NCBI GenBank assembly: GCA_903884125.1
Contig: CAISDR010000635.1
Coordinates: 1-12,177 of the forward strand
From: an uncultured bacterium
Lineage (GTDB): Bacteria; Pseudomonadota; Alphaproteobacteria; CAISDR01
Length of the DNA: 12,177 nt
Direction of reading: 5' to 3'
The position numbers were made by a program, and so were the translations under genes. Below are positions 1 to 7,182 of this stretch, one piece after another (position 1 is the stretch's first letter; each line of letters begins with the position of its first letter). Below the pieces are notes generated by a model. The model had not been told where the DNA came from. It searched no databases and saw only the letters and a program-made list of their open reading frames with translations.

Positions 1-1157
1 CCCGGATACCATTTGCCCTGGCCATAATGCAAAAGCGCACCGGGAGCAAAACGATCCTTCAACCGGCGGATAAGGCGGCCTGCATAGGCGCGCTTATTTG
101 GTCCCAATGCATCGGTATTCCATTCGGCACCGTCCATGTCGTCGATGGAAACGAATGTCGGCTCGCCCCCCATGGTCAGACGCACATCACCGGCCGCAAG
201 ATCAGCGTCCACCACCTGACCCAGCGCCAGCATGCGCGCCCATGTCTCTTCGGAATAGGGTTTGGTAACCCGCGGCGTCTCGCGAACACGGGTCACGGAC
301 ATTTCAAAATCAAATGTCGCTTCGCATTCGTCCACAGCGCCCGAAATGGGTGCGGCACTTTGCGGTTCGGGTGATGCGGCAAGGGGAATATGCCCCTCGC
401 CCGCCATCAGGCCGGCTGTGGGATCAAGCCCGACCCAGCCTGCGCCGGGCAGATAAACTTCGGTCCAGGCATGCAGGTCGGTGAAATCATGGGTTGGTCC
501 CGGCGGACCATCCAGCGGACGCTGATCCGGTGTCAGTTGCACCAGATAGCCGGATACAAAACGCGCGGCCAGTCCCAGATGGCGCAGAATATGTACCAGA
601 AGCCAACCGGTATCGCGGCATGATCCCTTGGCCAGTGCCAGTGTTTCTTCCGGCGACTGCACGCCGGGTTCCATGCGGATAATGTAGCTGATTTCCTGCG
701 ACAGACGCTGGTTCAGTCCCACCAGCAGATCAACTGTACGTGTTGGCGTGCGATCGATTTTCTTCAGCCATGCAGCAAGTAACGGACCGGGCTCGGCCAG
801 TTTTCGAAACGGTGCCAGTTCTTCTGTCAGCACCGGATCATAGGCAAACGGCCATTGTTCGGCGCCGGGTTCCAGAAAAAAATCGAACGGATTAATCACG
901 GCCATATCCGCAACCAGATCAACCGTCACATCAAACAGATCCGATGGTTCAGGAAACACCACACGCGCCTGAAAATTGCCATGCGGGTCCTGCTGCCAGT
1001 TCAGGAAATGTTTGGCAGGCGCCACTTTCAGCGAATAGCTCAGTATCGGTGTGCGGCAATGGGGGGCCGGGCGCAGACGAATGGTCTGCGGCCCAAGATT
1101 TACCAGCCGATCATAGCGATAGGTCGTATGATGGCGTAACGCAACAAGGATACTCAT
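1..1157 (-). CDS. Transglutaminase-like / DUF2126 (putative amidoligase) protein, C-terminus beyond the left edge
   Basis: Read on the minus strand from the ATG at 1157, giving 385 residues before the window ends. Residues 1-80 fit the bacterial transglutaminase N-terminal region (start MSILVALRHHTTYRYDR). Residues about 145-250 are a transglutaminase/protease core with a visible triad: Cys180 in GSCRDTGWLL, His229 in DLHAWTEVYL and Asp245 in VGLDPTAG. From about residue 325 the chain enters DUF2126 (MGGEPTFVSIDD, then GPNKRAYAGRLIRRLKDRF and HYGQGKWYPG). Full-length relatives are about 1,100 residues, so roughly two thirds is missing. Family knowledge: DUF2126 is a predicted amidoligase often encoded near alpha-E and circularly permuted ATP-grasp proteins, suggesting peptide ligation or cleavage; the substrate is unknown. 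The start follows a GGGGGT stretch and lies 30 bases after the hydroxylase stop with no terminator between, so co-transcription is likely. Family assignment is firm; function is inferred. Confidence 0.9.
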   Translation of the reverse strand, partial: MSILVALRHHTTYRYDRLVNLGPQTIRLRPAPHCRTPILSYSLKVAPAKHFLNWQQDPHGNFQARVVFPEPSDLFDVTVDLVADMAVINPFDFFLEPGAEQWPFAYDPVLTEELAPFRKLAEPGPLLAAWLKKIDRTPTRTVDLLVGLNQRLSQEISYIIRMEPGVQSPEETLALAKGSCRDTGWLLVHILRHLGLAARFVSGYLVQLTPDQRPLDGPPGPTHDFTDLHAWTEVYLPGAGWVGLDPTAGLMAGEGHIPLAASPEPQSAAPISGAVDECEATFDFEMSVTRVRETPRVTKPYSEETWARMLALGQVVDADLAAGDVRLTMGGEPTFVSIDDMDGAEWNTDALGPNKRAYAGRLIRRLKDRFAPGALLHYGQGKWYP

Positions 1158-1187
1158 CCTCTACCCCCAATCTTTGCCATCCAATGA

Positions 1188-3485
1188 CTAGGCAGCCTTT
1201 TTCCGCAAGGTCTGCAACAATGTCCAGACCTTCAGCGCCGTCACCGGCATGTCGATATGACTGACACCCAGATCTGAAAGCGCATCAACAACAGCGTTTA
1301 CAAACGCTGGCGGCGCGCCGGTTGCACCTGCTTCGCCACAGCCTTTGACACCCATCGGATTGGTGGTTGAAAGCGAATTATGGGTGTCCACTGCAAATGT
1401 CGGCATGTTATCAGCACGCGGCATCCAGTAATCCATGAACGAACCGGTGATCAGCTGACCTTCCTCGTCATAGACCACGTGTTCACCCATTGCCTGCCCC
1501 AGACCCTGCACCGTGCCGCCGTGAATCTGCCCTTCGACAATCATCGGATTGATCAGCAGACCAAAGTCATCAACAACCGTATGGCGCAGGACCTGAACAA
1601 CGCCGGTATCAGGATCAAGTTCCACTTCGCAAACATGGCAGCCATTTGGATAGGAGGGGGGGCCAAGCTGGAACATCGACTGGGCCGAAATGGTTTTGTC
1701 CGGCGCACGGGCTGCTACATCAAACAGTCCGATCACCCGGTCGGTGCCAACGATTTTGAACACACCATCTGAATAAGTGATGTCAGCCTTTGCCGCCTCC
1801 AGCGCGTCGGCAGCCAGATCGCGGGCTTCATCCAGAACCTTGTCCGATGCCATGTCGATGGCAGGTCCTGTCACCATCAGCGATCCCGATCCAGCCGACA
1901 GACCACCCGTGGGCAGCCAGTCTGTATCGCCCTGAACCACTTCGACCTGATCATAGGTGACGCCCAGACGGTCTGCGGCAACCTGGGCAAATACAGTTTC
2001 CTGTCCCTGACCCGATGTGTGATTGCCGACCACAACGCGTACCTTGCCGTTGGCACCGACGCTGACACCAGCAGTTTCATTGCCGATTCCGGCAGCCTTT
2101 TCCACGTAGTAGCAAACGCCCAGACCGCGCCGCCTGCCGGCAGCTTGTGATTTTGCTTTGCGGGCAGCAAATCCGGCAACATCAGCACGCACCAGCGCAC
2201 GGTCCAGTACACCGACGAAATCGCCGCTGTCATAGGTGATGCCGCCGGCTGTGGCATAAGGTATCTGATCCTTGGGGATCAGATTCTGGCGACGCAGGTC
2301 AATCGGCGATCTGTTCAGCGCGCGCGCTGCGATATCCACCAGTCGCTCGATGACATAGGCAGCTTCCGGGCGGCCTGCGCCACGATAGGCATCAACCGGT
2401 GTGGTATTTGTGAATACGCATTTGGTCTGAAGGTGCATGACCGGAATCTTGTAACAGCCCACCTGAAGCCCGGCGGCAGCCATTGTCGGCACGCCGGGAC
2501 CAAATGCCGAAAGATATGCACCCATTGCCGCCACATTGGTCATGCGGAATGCTGTGAAATTGCCATCTGCATCAAGCGCCAGTTCGCCATGGGTCACATG
2601 ATCCCGGCCCTGATTGTCCGACAGAAAACTTTCAGAACGATCTGCCTGCCATTTGACCGGGCGCCTCAGAAGACGCGCGGCATAGCCGACCATGACCGGC
2701 TCGGGGTAGACAAATGATTTCATGCCGAATGAACCGCCGACATCTGTGGTCAGCACCCGAAGCTTTTCCGGTGGCAGCATGAAGACCATGGCCGCCAGCA
2801 TGCGATGGATATGGACACCCTGGGTCGGCACATGCAGGGTCAGACGATCCTGCTCAGCATCATAGCTGGCGCGTGCATTGCGCGGTTCCATGGCCGCAAC
2901 AACCAGACGGTTGTTCACCAGTTCCACATCGACGGTCCTTGCCGCTTTGGCAAAGGCTGCATCGCATGCTGCCCTGTCGCCGAATTCCCAGGCTACAGCC
3001 ACGTTCCCTGGCACCATGTCCCAGATCACCGGGGCATCTGCGCTGATGGCACCTTTGGTATCTGCAATCACGGGCAGGGGCGCATAATCAACCACCACCA
3101 GATCGGCTGCGTCACGTGCCAGATTCACGCTGGTTGCAAACACGACAGCTACCGGTTCGCCGACATGGCGCACACGATCAATTGTCAGGACCCGGCGCGG
3201 TGGCACCTTTACCGGTCCATCGGTTCCCTCGACACCAGCAATACAGGGAATAAGGCCAAGTTTGCCATCGACATCCGCACCAGTCAGCACCGCCACAACG
3301 CCCGGCGCCGCTTTGGCCGCGGATACGTCAATGGACAGGATATCCGCATGGGCATAGGGCGATCGCACAAATACCGCATGGACCTGATCCGGTTCCGAGA
3401 AGTCATCGGTAAACCGCCCTTTGCCGATGATCAGGCGATCATCTTCCTTGCGTCGCAAACCCTGACCTTTGGCAAACTGTCCCAT
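1188..3485 (-). CDS. Molybdenum hydroxylase large (molybdopterin-binding) subunit, xanthine dehydrogenase/aldehyde oxidase family, form II CoxL-like
   Basis: A 765-residue protein, the usual length for CoxL-type large subunits. It would bind the molybdopterin cytosine dinucleotide cofactor and hydroxylate an aldehyde or heterocycle using water. The N-terminal aldehyde oxidase/xanthine dehydrogenase a/b hammerhead domain spans about residues 17-135 (GKGRFTDDF, RSPYAHADI, VGEPVAVV); cofactor-binding domains follow. Visible motifs are GGSFGMK (250-256), the active-site loop AYRGAGR (366-372), SGQGQET (491-497) and GCGEAG, whose Glu718 matches the catalytic base. AYRGAGR is the form II signature; genuine CO dehydrogenase carries AYxCSFR, so CO oxidation is unlikely. 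The ATG at 3485 follows GGAG at good spacing. The small FeS and medium FAD subunits usually encoded alongside are absent within the window: upstream is non-coding and downstream is the transglutaminase gene. Family is certain; substrate cannot be told. Confidence 0.95.
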   Translation of the reverse strand: MGQFAKGQGLRRKEDDRLIIGKGRFTDDFSEPDQVHAVFVRSPYAHADILSIDVSAAKAAPGVVAVLTGADVDGKLGLIPCIAGVEGTDGPVKVPPRRVLTIDRVRHVGEPVAVVFATSVNLARDAADLVVVDYAPLPVIADTKGAISADAPVIWDMVPGNVAVAWEFGDRAACDAAFAKAARTVDVELVNNRLVVAAMEPRNARASYDAEQDRLTLHVPTQGVHIHRMLAAMVFMLPPEKLRVLTTDVGGSFGMKSFVYPEPVMVGYAARLLRRPVKWQADRSESFLSDNQGRDHVTHGELALDADGNFTAFRMTNVAAMGAYLSAFGPGVPTMAAAGLQVGCYKIPVMHLQTKCVFTNTTPVDAYRGAGRPEAAYVIERLVDIAARALNRSPIDLRRQNLIPKDQIPYATAGGITYDSGDFVGVLDRALVRADVAGFAARKAKSQAAGRRRGLGVCYYVEKAAGIGNETAGVSVGANGKVRVVVGNHTSGQGQETVFAQVAADRLGVTYDQVEVVQGDTDWLPTGGLSAGSGSLMVTGPAIDMASDKVLDEARDLAADALEAAKADITYSDGVFKIVGTDRVIGLFDVAARAPDKTISAQSMFQLGPPSYPNGCHVCEVELDPDTGVVQVLRHTVVDDFGLLINPMIVEGQIHGGTVQGLGQAMGEHVVYDEEGQLITGSFMDYWMPRADNMPTFAVDTHNSLSTTNPMGVKGCGEAGATGAPPAFVNAVVDALSDLGVSHIDMPVTALKVWTLLQTLRKKAA

Positions 3486-3577
3486 TTGCTGGCTCCTTCA
3501 TCCAATGCAAGCCCCAAATACCGGCGCATTCATGACATCCCATCAGTCGATCACCTTATTGCGCAGTGCAACAGACT

Positions 3578-3590
3578 GATTGAGTCAATC
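3578..3590. promoter_or_regulatory. 13-base palindrome GATTGAGTCAATC, candidate operator
   Basis: Two 6-base arms flank one central base, with no mismatch. It lies about 90-105 bases upstream of the hydroxylase start and shares its last three bases with the larger inverted repeat at 3588-3635. Size and symmetry fit a dimeric repressor or activator site, but no regulator gene is nearby and no family consensus is claimed. Confidence 0.35.
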
Positions 3591-3635
3591 TGGCATGGCT
3601 TGGGGGATAAACGGAAGCGCCTAGCCATGCCAGAT
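3588..3635. repeat. Perfect 13-base inverted repeat with 22-base spacer
   Basis: The arms are ATCTGGCATGGCT (3588-3600) and AGCCATGCCAGAT (3623-3635), with no mismatch. In RNA they would form a 13-bp stem with a 22-base loop; in DNA they could be a spaced binding site. No T-run follows either end, so it is not a standard intrinsic terminator. It sits about 100-150 bases upstream of the hydroxylase start, within or just before the expected promoter or 5' leader. Confidence 0.6.
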
Positions 3636-4027
3636 GAATAATAATCTGTATCGCCTGGCTAAAACCTTGGGCCTGGGCAGGGCGGGAAGACTGAAATGGG
3701 GCTTCGTTGCTCAAAATGGTGGGTGATGTGACCCAAATTACTAGGGCTGGTAGGTGATTGAATTTCGCCGCAAACACGAGTTCCAAATCGAGATGCAACC
3801 AATCCTACTGGACACCAATGGCTTATTGGTTCATGATCCGCGCGGGAACGGAACTGTGTCAGCATGGGCAATGCTCGCTTGATTATGGCTGATTAAGGCC
3901 CTGATCAGGTAAAATGCCCAAACGACGTGATGCCGCATTTTGTGACGAAGTACGGGGTTCAGCCTCGGATCGCAGGGGATGTGGTTGAAATTGGCGATGA
4001 CGTTGGCGACCGCGTGGGATGCTTCTG

Positions 4028-4042
4028 GGGATAAAATATCCC
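4028..4042. repeat. Short palindrome GGGATA-AAA-TATCCC
   Basis: Two perfect 6-base arms with a 3-base centre lie in the AT-richer part of the non-coding stretch, about 250 bases before the RRM gene. This could be a protein-binding site or chance; nothing around it decides. Confidence 0.25.
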
Positions 4043-4212
4043 TATTGGTTAACACACTGCACCCGATTTATGGGGGCAGGGGATCGCAACCGGGGTTAGG
4101 ACCGGTACTGAATGGTTCGGGAAAGCTGAATTATTCAGGCGTTAGTGTCGAAGTGACCTGAAAGCCCGACTTATAACCATTGGTGGTCCGTCGCCTCTGG
4201 TTGGTACGATAG

Positions 4213-4235
4213 CCCGGATGATCCGGGTTCTTTTT
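4213..4235 (+). terminator. Terminator-like hairpin with T-run ahead of the RRM gene
   Basis: CCCGGA (4213-4218), loop TGA, TCCGGG (4222-4227), then TTCTTTTT (4228-4235). A short all-GC-closed stem followed directly by a T-rich run is the form of an intrinsic terminator on the plus strand. No plus-strand gene lies upstream within the window, so it would end only a leader RNA or small transcript arising in the intergenic region. It stands 58 bases before the RRM start codon. Confidence 0.5.
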
Positions 4236-4245
4236 GGCAAGTGAG

Positions 4246-4275
4246 CCCGGTACGGAAATCATTCCGTGGACCGGG
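4246..4275 (+). promoter_or_regulatory. Strong 12-bp hairpin in the RRM gene leader
   Basis: The 5' arm CCCGGTACGGAA (4246-4257) pairs with TTCCGT (4262-4267) and ACCGGG (4270-4275), with loop ATCA and a GG bulge at 4268-4269. The stem ends 5 bases before the ribosome binding site GAGGA (4281-4285), so it does not cover that site in this fold. Its 5' arm could instead pair with the 3' arm of the preceding terminator-like hairpin (CCGGGTTC 4223-4230 with GAGCCCGG 4243-4250, one G-U), so the two folds compete. Confidence 0.5.
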
Positions 4276-4293
4276 ATTGAGAGGAAAAGGGAA

Positions 4294-4848
4294 ATGGGCT
4301 TCAAGCTCTTCGTTGGAAATCTGCCGTATTCTTTCACGTCGGATGATCTTAAGACTACATTTGAACCGTTTGGTGCAGTGGCTTCGGCCAAGGTCGTCAT
4401 GGACCGCGAAACCGGCCGCTCACGCGGTTTTGGCTTTGTGGAATATGTGGACCGTGATCCGGGCGAAGCCGCAATGCGCGACTTGAACGGCAAGCCGATT
4501 GCCGGACGTCCGATTTCAGTGCGCGAAGCACAAGAACGTGGCGATGCACCGCCGCGTGGTCCCCGCGGTGGCGGTGGCGGCGGTGGTTACGGCGGCGGCG
4601 GCGGCGGTGATCGCTCCGGCGGCGGCGGTTATGGCGGCGGCGGTGGCGGCTACGGCGGCGGCGGCGGTTACGGTGGCGGCGGCGAACGCTCTGGCGGTGG
4701 CGGCGGTTATGGCCGTGGCCCGCGTGGCGGCGGCGGCGGCGGCTATAGCGGCGCAGGCTTCGGTGACGATGCCGGTGGTCGCAGTGGTCGTCCCGGTCGT
4801 GGCGACGGCGGTCGCGGTGATGGCGGCGGTCGTGGAGATCGCTGGTAA
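4294..4848 (+). CDS. Glycine-rich RRM RNA-binding protein
   Basis: A 184-residue protein with one RNA recognition motif at about residues 4-80 and a glycine-rich tail. RNP2 is LFVGNL (5-10) and RNP1 is RGFGFVEY (44-51), each with the aromatic residues that stack on RNA bases. Residues 91-184 are almost wholly Gly with scattered Tyr, Arg, Ser and Asp, in GGYGGGGG-like units and later RGDGG units. The layout resembles bacterial and plant glycine-rich RNA-binding proteins, several of which are cold-induced; a role as an RNA chaperone in the cytoplasm is inferred. The ATG at 4294 is preferred because GAGGA lies 8 bases upstream and the RRM begins at once; an upstream in-frame TTG at 4234 would add 20 residues across the leader hairpin. 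Two hairpins precede it and a strong terminator follows, so it is probably monocistronic. Confidence 0.93.
   Translation: MGFKLFVGNLPYSFTSDDLKTTFEPFGAVASAKVVMDRETGRSRGFGFVEYVDRDPGEAAMRDLNGKPIAGRPISVREAQERGDAPPRGPRGGGGGGGYGGGGGGDRSGGGGYGGGGGGYGGGGGYGGGGERSGGGGGYGRGPRGGGGGGYSGAGFGDDAGGRSGRPGRGDGGRGDGGGRGDRW
4567..4743 (+). repeat. GGC/GGT-rich low-complexity coding repeat (poly-Gly/Tyr)
   Basis: Imperfect tandem repeats of GGCGGC and GGTTAC/GGTTAT units encode RRM-protein residues 92-150. The strand is extremely rich in GGN codons, prone to slippage and to length change between strains. It also creates an alanine-rich open reading frame in another frame, which is an artefact. Confidence 0.8.
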
Positions 4849-4872
4849 TCCAGCCGTATTTTAACAGACATG

Positions 4873-4900
4873 AAAAGGGCGCCGCATCGGCGCCCTTTTT
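4873..4900. terminator. Intrinsic terminator, probably bidirectional, between convergent genes
   Basis: GGGCGCCG (4877-4884), loop CAT, CGGCGCCC (4888-4895), flanked by AAAA on the left and TTTTT on the right. The perfect 8-bp GC stem extends to 12 bp with the A/T flanks. It lies 24 bases after the RRM stop and 9 bases from the histidine kinase stop on the other strand, so it can end both transcripts; the T-run is better on the plus strand. Confidence 0.9.
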
Positions 4901-4909
4901 ATTTTCCGC

Positions 4910-7120
4910 CTATGCCGCCTCTTTCTTCGCCAGCCAGCGCAGCATGATTTCGATGAGCTGCTTTTTACTAAATGGTTTGGGCAGGTAATCGTCCATGCCA
5001 GCCGCAAGACACAGTTCACGCTGATTGTTTTCCAGATTGGCGGTCAAGGCAATAATCGGCACCCTGCGGGATGAATATTCCTCGATCCGGCGAATTTCCG
5101 TTGCTGCCTCATATCCATCAATATCCGGCATCTGGCAGTCCATCAAAACCAGGTCAAACCGGCGGCGTCTGTAGCTGGCCAGCGCCTCCCGCCCGTTTTC
5201 GGCCAGAACAACTTCAATGCCCATGCTGTTCAACATCGCCTGACCAAGGATCCGATTCACATCATTGTCCTCGACCAGAAGGACAGAGCAGTTGCGCAAA
5301 AGAGCTTCCTGATCCGCCTGAACACCAGAGGAATTTTCATCCCCGCTGGCGTTCCTTCTGCCGGAAGAAGGAGACCGGCGTTCACGCTGCAACACCAGAT
5401 GCAGCCGGAAAGTCGCACCCACAGCGACATTCCTGTCCAATGTCAGCCTGCCGCCCATCAGTTCGGCCAGCGACCTTGAAATCGCCAGACCAAGCCCGGT
5501 TCCCCCGAACTTCCGTGTTGTCGTTTCGTCGGCCTGAGCAAACTGGTCAAAAATCCGTTCGGCTGCCTGAGGCGCTATCCCGATCCCGGTATCAGCGACA
5601 AAAAATTCCAGCTCAACATGGGAATCGCTGATCTGCAGAACATTCATTCCCAATGTGATCGAACCTGACTCGGTAAACTTAACGGCATTATTCAGCAGAT
5701 TGATCAAAATCTGGCGCAGGCGCAGCGGATCGCCACGCAGGATCGGAATTACTGTATCAGGCGCGGGAACAATCAGTTCCAGCCCCTTGTCGCGAGCCGG
5801 CTGGATAAACATTGCAGCGGTTTCGTCAATCAGCCGGATTATATCCAGTGTTGATGTTTCCAGCCTGACCTGACCTGATTCAATCTTGGAGAAATCAAGG
5901 ATCGAATTAATGATACCTAACAGGTGCTTGCCGGAATATTCGATGGAGTTCACGAAATCGCGCTGAATTTTGCTCAGCTCAGTCCCGGCCAAAAGCTCGG
6001 TCATGCCCAACACGCCGTTCATTGGTGTGCGTATCTCGTGACTCATGGTGGCAAGGAATTCTGCCTTTATCTGATTGGCACGTTCGGCAAGTTCCAGCGA
6101 CTGGAGCGCCAGCTGCGTTCTGGCTTCGCGCCTGTTCACCCGCCAGGCCACATATATACCCAGCAGTATCAGGCCGATCATCAGTGCAGCGCCCAGCGAA
6201 ATGCGCGTAACATCCGCATACCATCCGCCCAGATAATCCGCCTCTGACAGACCGACCAGAATGTAATAGGGCTGATCCGGCAGGCGACGGACATAACCAA
6301 GCCGCCGGACACCATCCACAGCCGCCACGTATTTCAGTTCGGATTCCAGATTGCCGGATCTGATAATGTCGCGAAGTGTATCGCTAAGGATCGCTTTACC
6401 AAGAGATGGACCGGGATCGGGATAGCGCGCCGCCAACTGAAAGTTGGTGTGGTAAAGCGCCACGATCCCGCCGGGGCCGAGGTTCAGGTTTGAAAATGCC
6501 TGGATAAGTTTTTTGACGGGAATCGGACCATATATGGTGCCCCCAAATGACCCGTCCTTCAGTGTAATGCGACGCGCCACGACAACGATCCATTGTTGCG
6601 CCGTAATACCCCATACTGGCGGCGAAACATAAAGACCAACATCGGGTGTATCGCGCAGAAATTTGAAATCATCCCGCTCGGAAATATCTGCTTCATTGGT
6701 GTTCACTGTACTGACTGCAAACTTGCGCTTGCCATCGGGGCCAAACACCCGAAATCCGACCGGCCACGAATTGCGCTTGTCCTGACGCGCGATCACATCA
6801 AGGATGCGCCTGTCGTCCTTTATGCCCAGACGGTCCTGATCATGCACTTCATCAAGAACCGCGCGAAGCCCGAAATCAATTGTTTCGATACGATGAGTGA
6901 GATTATCTGAAAGAGCTTGCGACAGGTTCGATGTGGTGACCTGCGCATTCCGGACCGCCGAAACATAGCCCTGACGCAAAATCACGCCCGCGGTGACAAT
7001 AACCGCAATAATCAGAAATACGCCTGAAATCAGAACTGGCGCGAGCCGTCGAGGAATAAACAGCCTTTGGGTCGAAACCAGCTTTTCATCCTGTTCGCTT
7101 GCCAATGAAATTCTCCGCAT
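4910..7120 (-). CDS. Membrane-bound hybrid sensor histidine kinase with periplasmic dCache-like domain and receiver domain
   Basis: A 736-residue protein. A transmembrane helix (about 27-48) and a second (about 307-326) bracket a ~255-residue periplasmic region whose pattern (GLYVSPPVWG, WIVVVARRI, DGSFGGTIYG, ARYPDPG) fits a double Cache sensor domain. In the cytoplasm follow a short helical linker, the dimerisation/phosphoacceptor domain with His361 in SHEIRTPMNG, and an ATPase domain with N box NLLNNAVKF (474-482), DTGIG (510-514) and GGTGLGL (539-545). A receiver domain (about 611-732) has acidic LVEDND, phospho-acceptor Asp661 in LMDCQMP, Thr693 and Lys715 in LPKPF. There is no phosphotransfer (HPt) domain and no response regulator in the window, so the relay must pass to proteins elsewhere. 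The ATG at 7120 has a poor ribosome site; TTG at 7105, with GGAG 7 bases upstream, is an alternative. The ligand is unknown. Confidence 0.95.
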   Translation of the reverse strand: MRRISLASEQDEKLVSTQRLFIPRRLAPVLISGVFLIIAVIVTAGVILRQGYVSAVRNAQVTTSNLSQALSDNLTHRIETIDFGLRAVLDEVHDQDRLGIKDDRRILDVIARQDKRNSWPVGFRVFGPDGKRKFAVSTVNTNEADISERDDFKFLRDTPDVGLYVSPPVWGITAQQWIVVVARRITLKDGSFGGTIYGPIPVKKLIQAFSNLNLGPGGIVALYHTNFQLAARYPDPGPSLGKAILSDTLRDIIRSGNLESELKYVAAVDGVRRLGYVRRLPDQPYYILVGLSEADYLGGWYADVTRISLGAALMIGLILLGIYVAWRVNRREARTQLALQSLELAERANQIKAEFLATMSHEIRTPMNGVLGMTELLAGTELSKIQRDFVNSIEYSGKHLLGIINSILDFSKIESGQVRLETSTLDIIRLIDETAAMFIQPARDKGLELIVPAPDTVIPILRGDPLRLRQILINLLNNAVKFTESGSITLGMNVLQISDSHVELEFFVADTGIGIAPQAAERIFDQFAQADETTTRKFGGTGLGLAISRSLAELMGGRLTLDRNVAVGATFRLHLVLQRERRSPSSGRRNASGDENSSGVQADQEALLRNCSVLLVEDNDVNRILGQAMLNSMGIEVVLAENGREALASYRRRRFDLVLMDCQMPDIDGYEAATEIRRIEEYSSRRVPIIALTANLENNQRELCLAAGMDDYLPKPFSKKQLIEIMLRWLAKKEAA

Positions 7121-7182
7121 TCGACTGAATGCAATCAGACGCTCTCATGAAATATTCTTGGGCAACTAAACTTGATGCTCGG

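Larger units (their letters stand above)
3486..4293. other. Long intergenic region between divergent genes, no convincing CDS
   Basis: About 800 bases separate the hydroxylase start (minus strand) from the RRM gene (plus strand). Open frames on both strands here are short, lack good ribosome binding sites and show no recognisable family. One plus-strand stretch (3942-4031) reads VTKYGVQPRIAGDVVEIGDD and then VGDRVGCF, faintly like the N-terminal part of a medium-chain alcohol dehydrogenase, bounded by stops; it may be a decayed remnant. The region must hold the promoters of both flanking genes, but I could not fix convincing -35/-10 pairs. Its clearest content is a set of palindromes, listed separately. 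Confidence 0.6.

Noticed and set aside
1188..3485. Aerobic CO dehydrogenase large subunit (coxL)
   Set aside because: The active-site loop reads AYRGAGR and not AYxCSFR, and the small and medium subunit genes are absent.
2805..3641. Plus-strand open frame of 278 codons opposite the hydroxylase gene
   Set aside because: It lies antisense to a gene with clear family motifs, is rich in His, Cys and Arg as expected of a shadow frame, and has no recognisable domain.
4213..4250. Classical transcription attenuator ahead of the RRM gene
   Set aside because: The sequence that could undo the terminator stem lies downstream of the T-run, so it is made too late for the usual mechanism; I saw no upstream anti-terminator.
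3486..4293. tRNA or other structured RNA gene in the intergenic region
   Set aside because: No cloverleaf, T-loop motif or CCA end was found by eye; only isolated palindromes are present.
4499..4864. Alanine/valine-rich plus-strand frame over the RRM gene tail
   Set aside because: It is the shifted reading of GGC/GGT repeats (GCG/GTG codons) and has no independent support.
5071..5631. Plus-strand frame of 186 codons opposite the histidine kinase
   Set aside because: It is antisense to the conserved kinase and receiver motifs and has a Pro/Arg/Ser-rich composition typical of a shadow.
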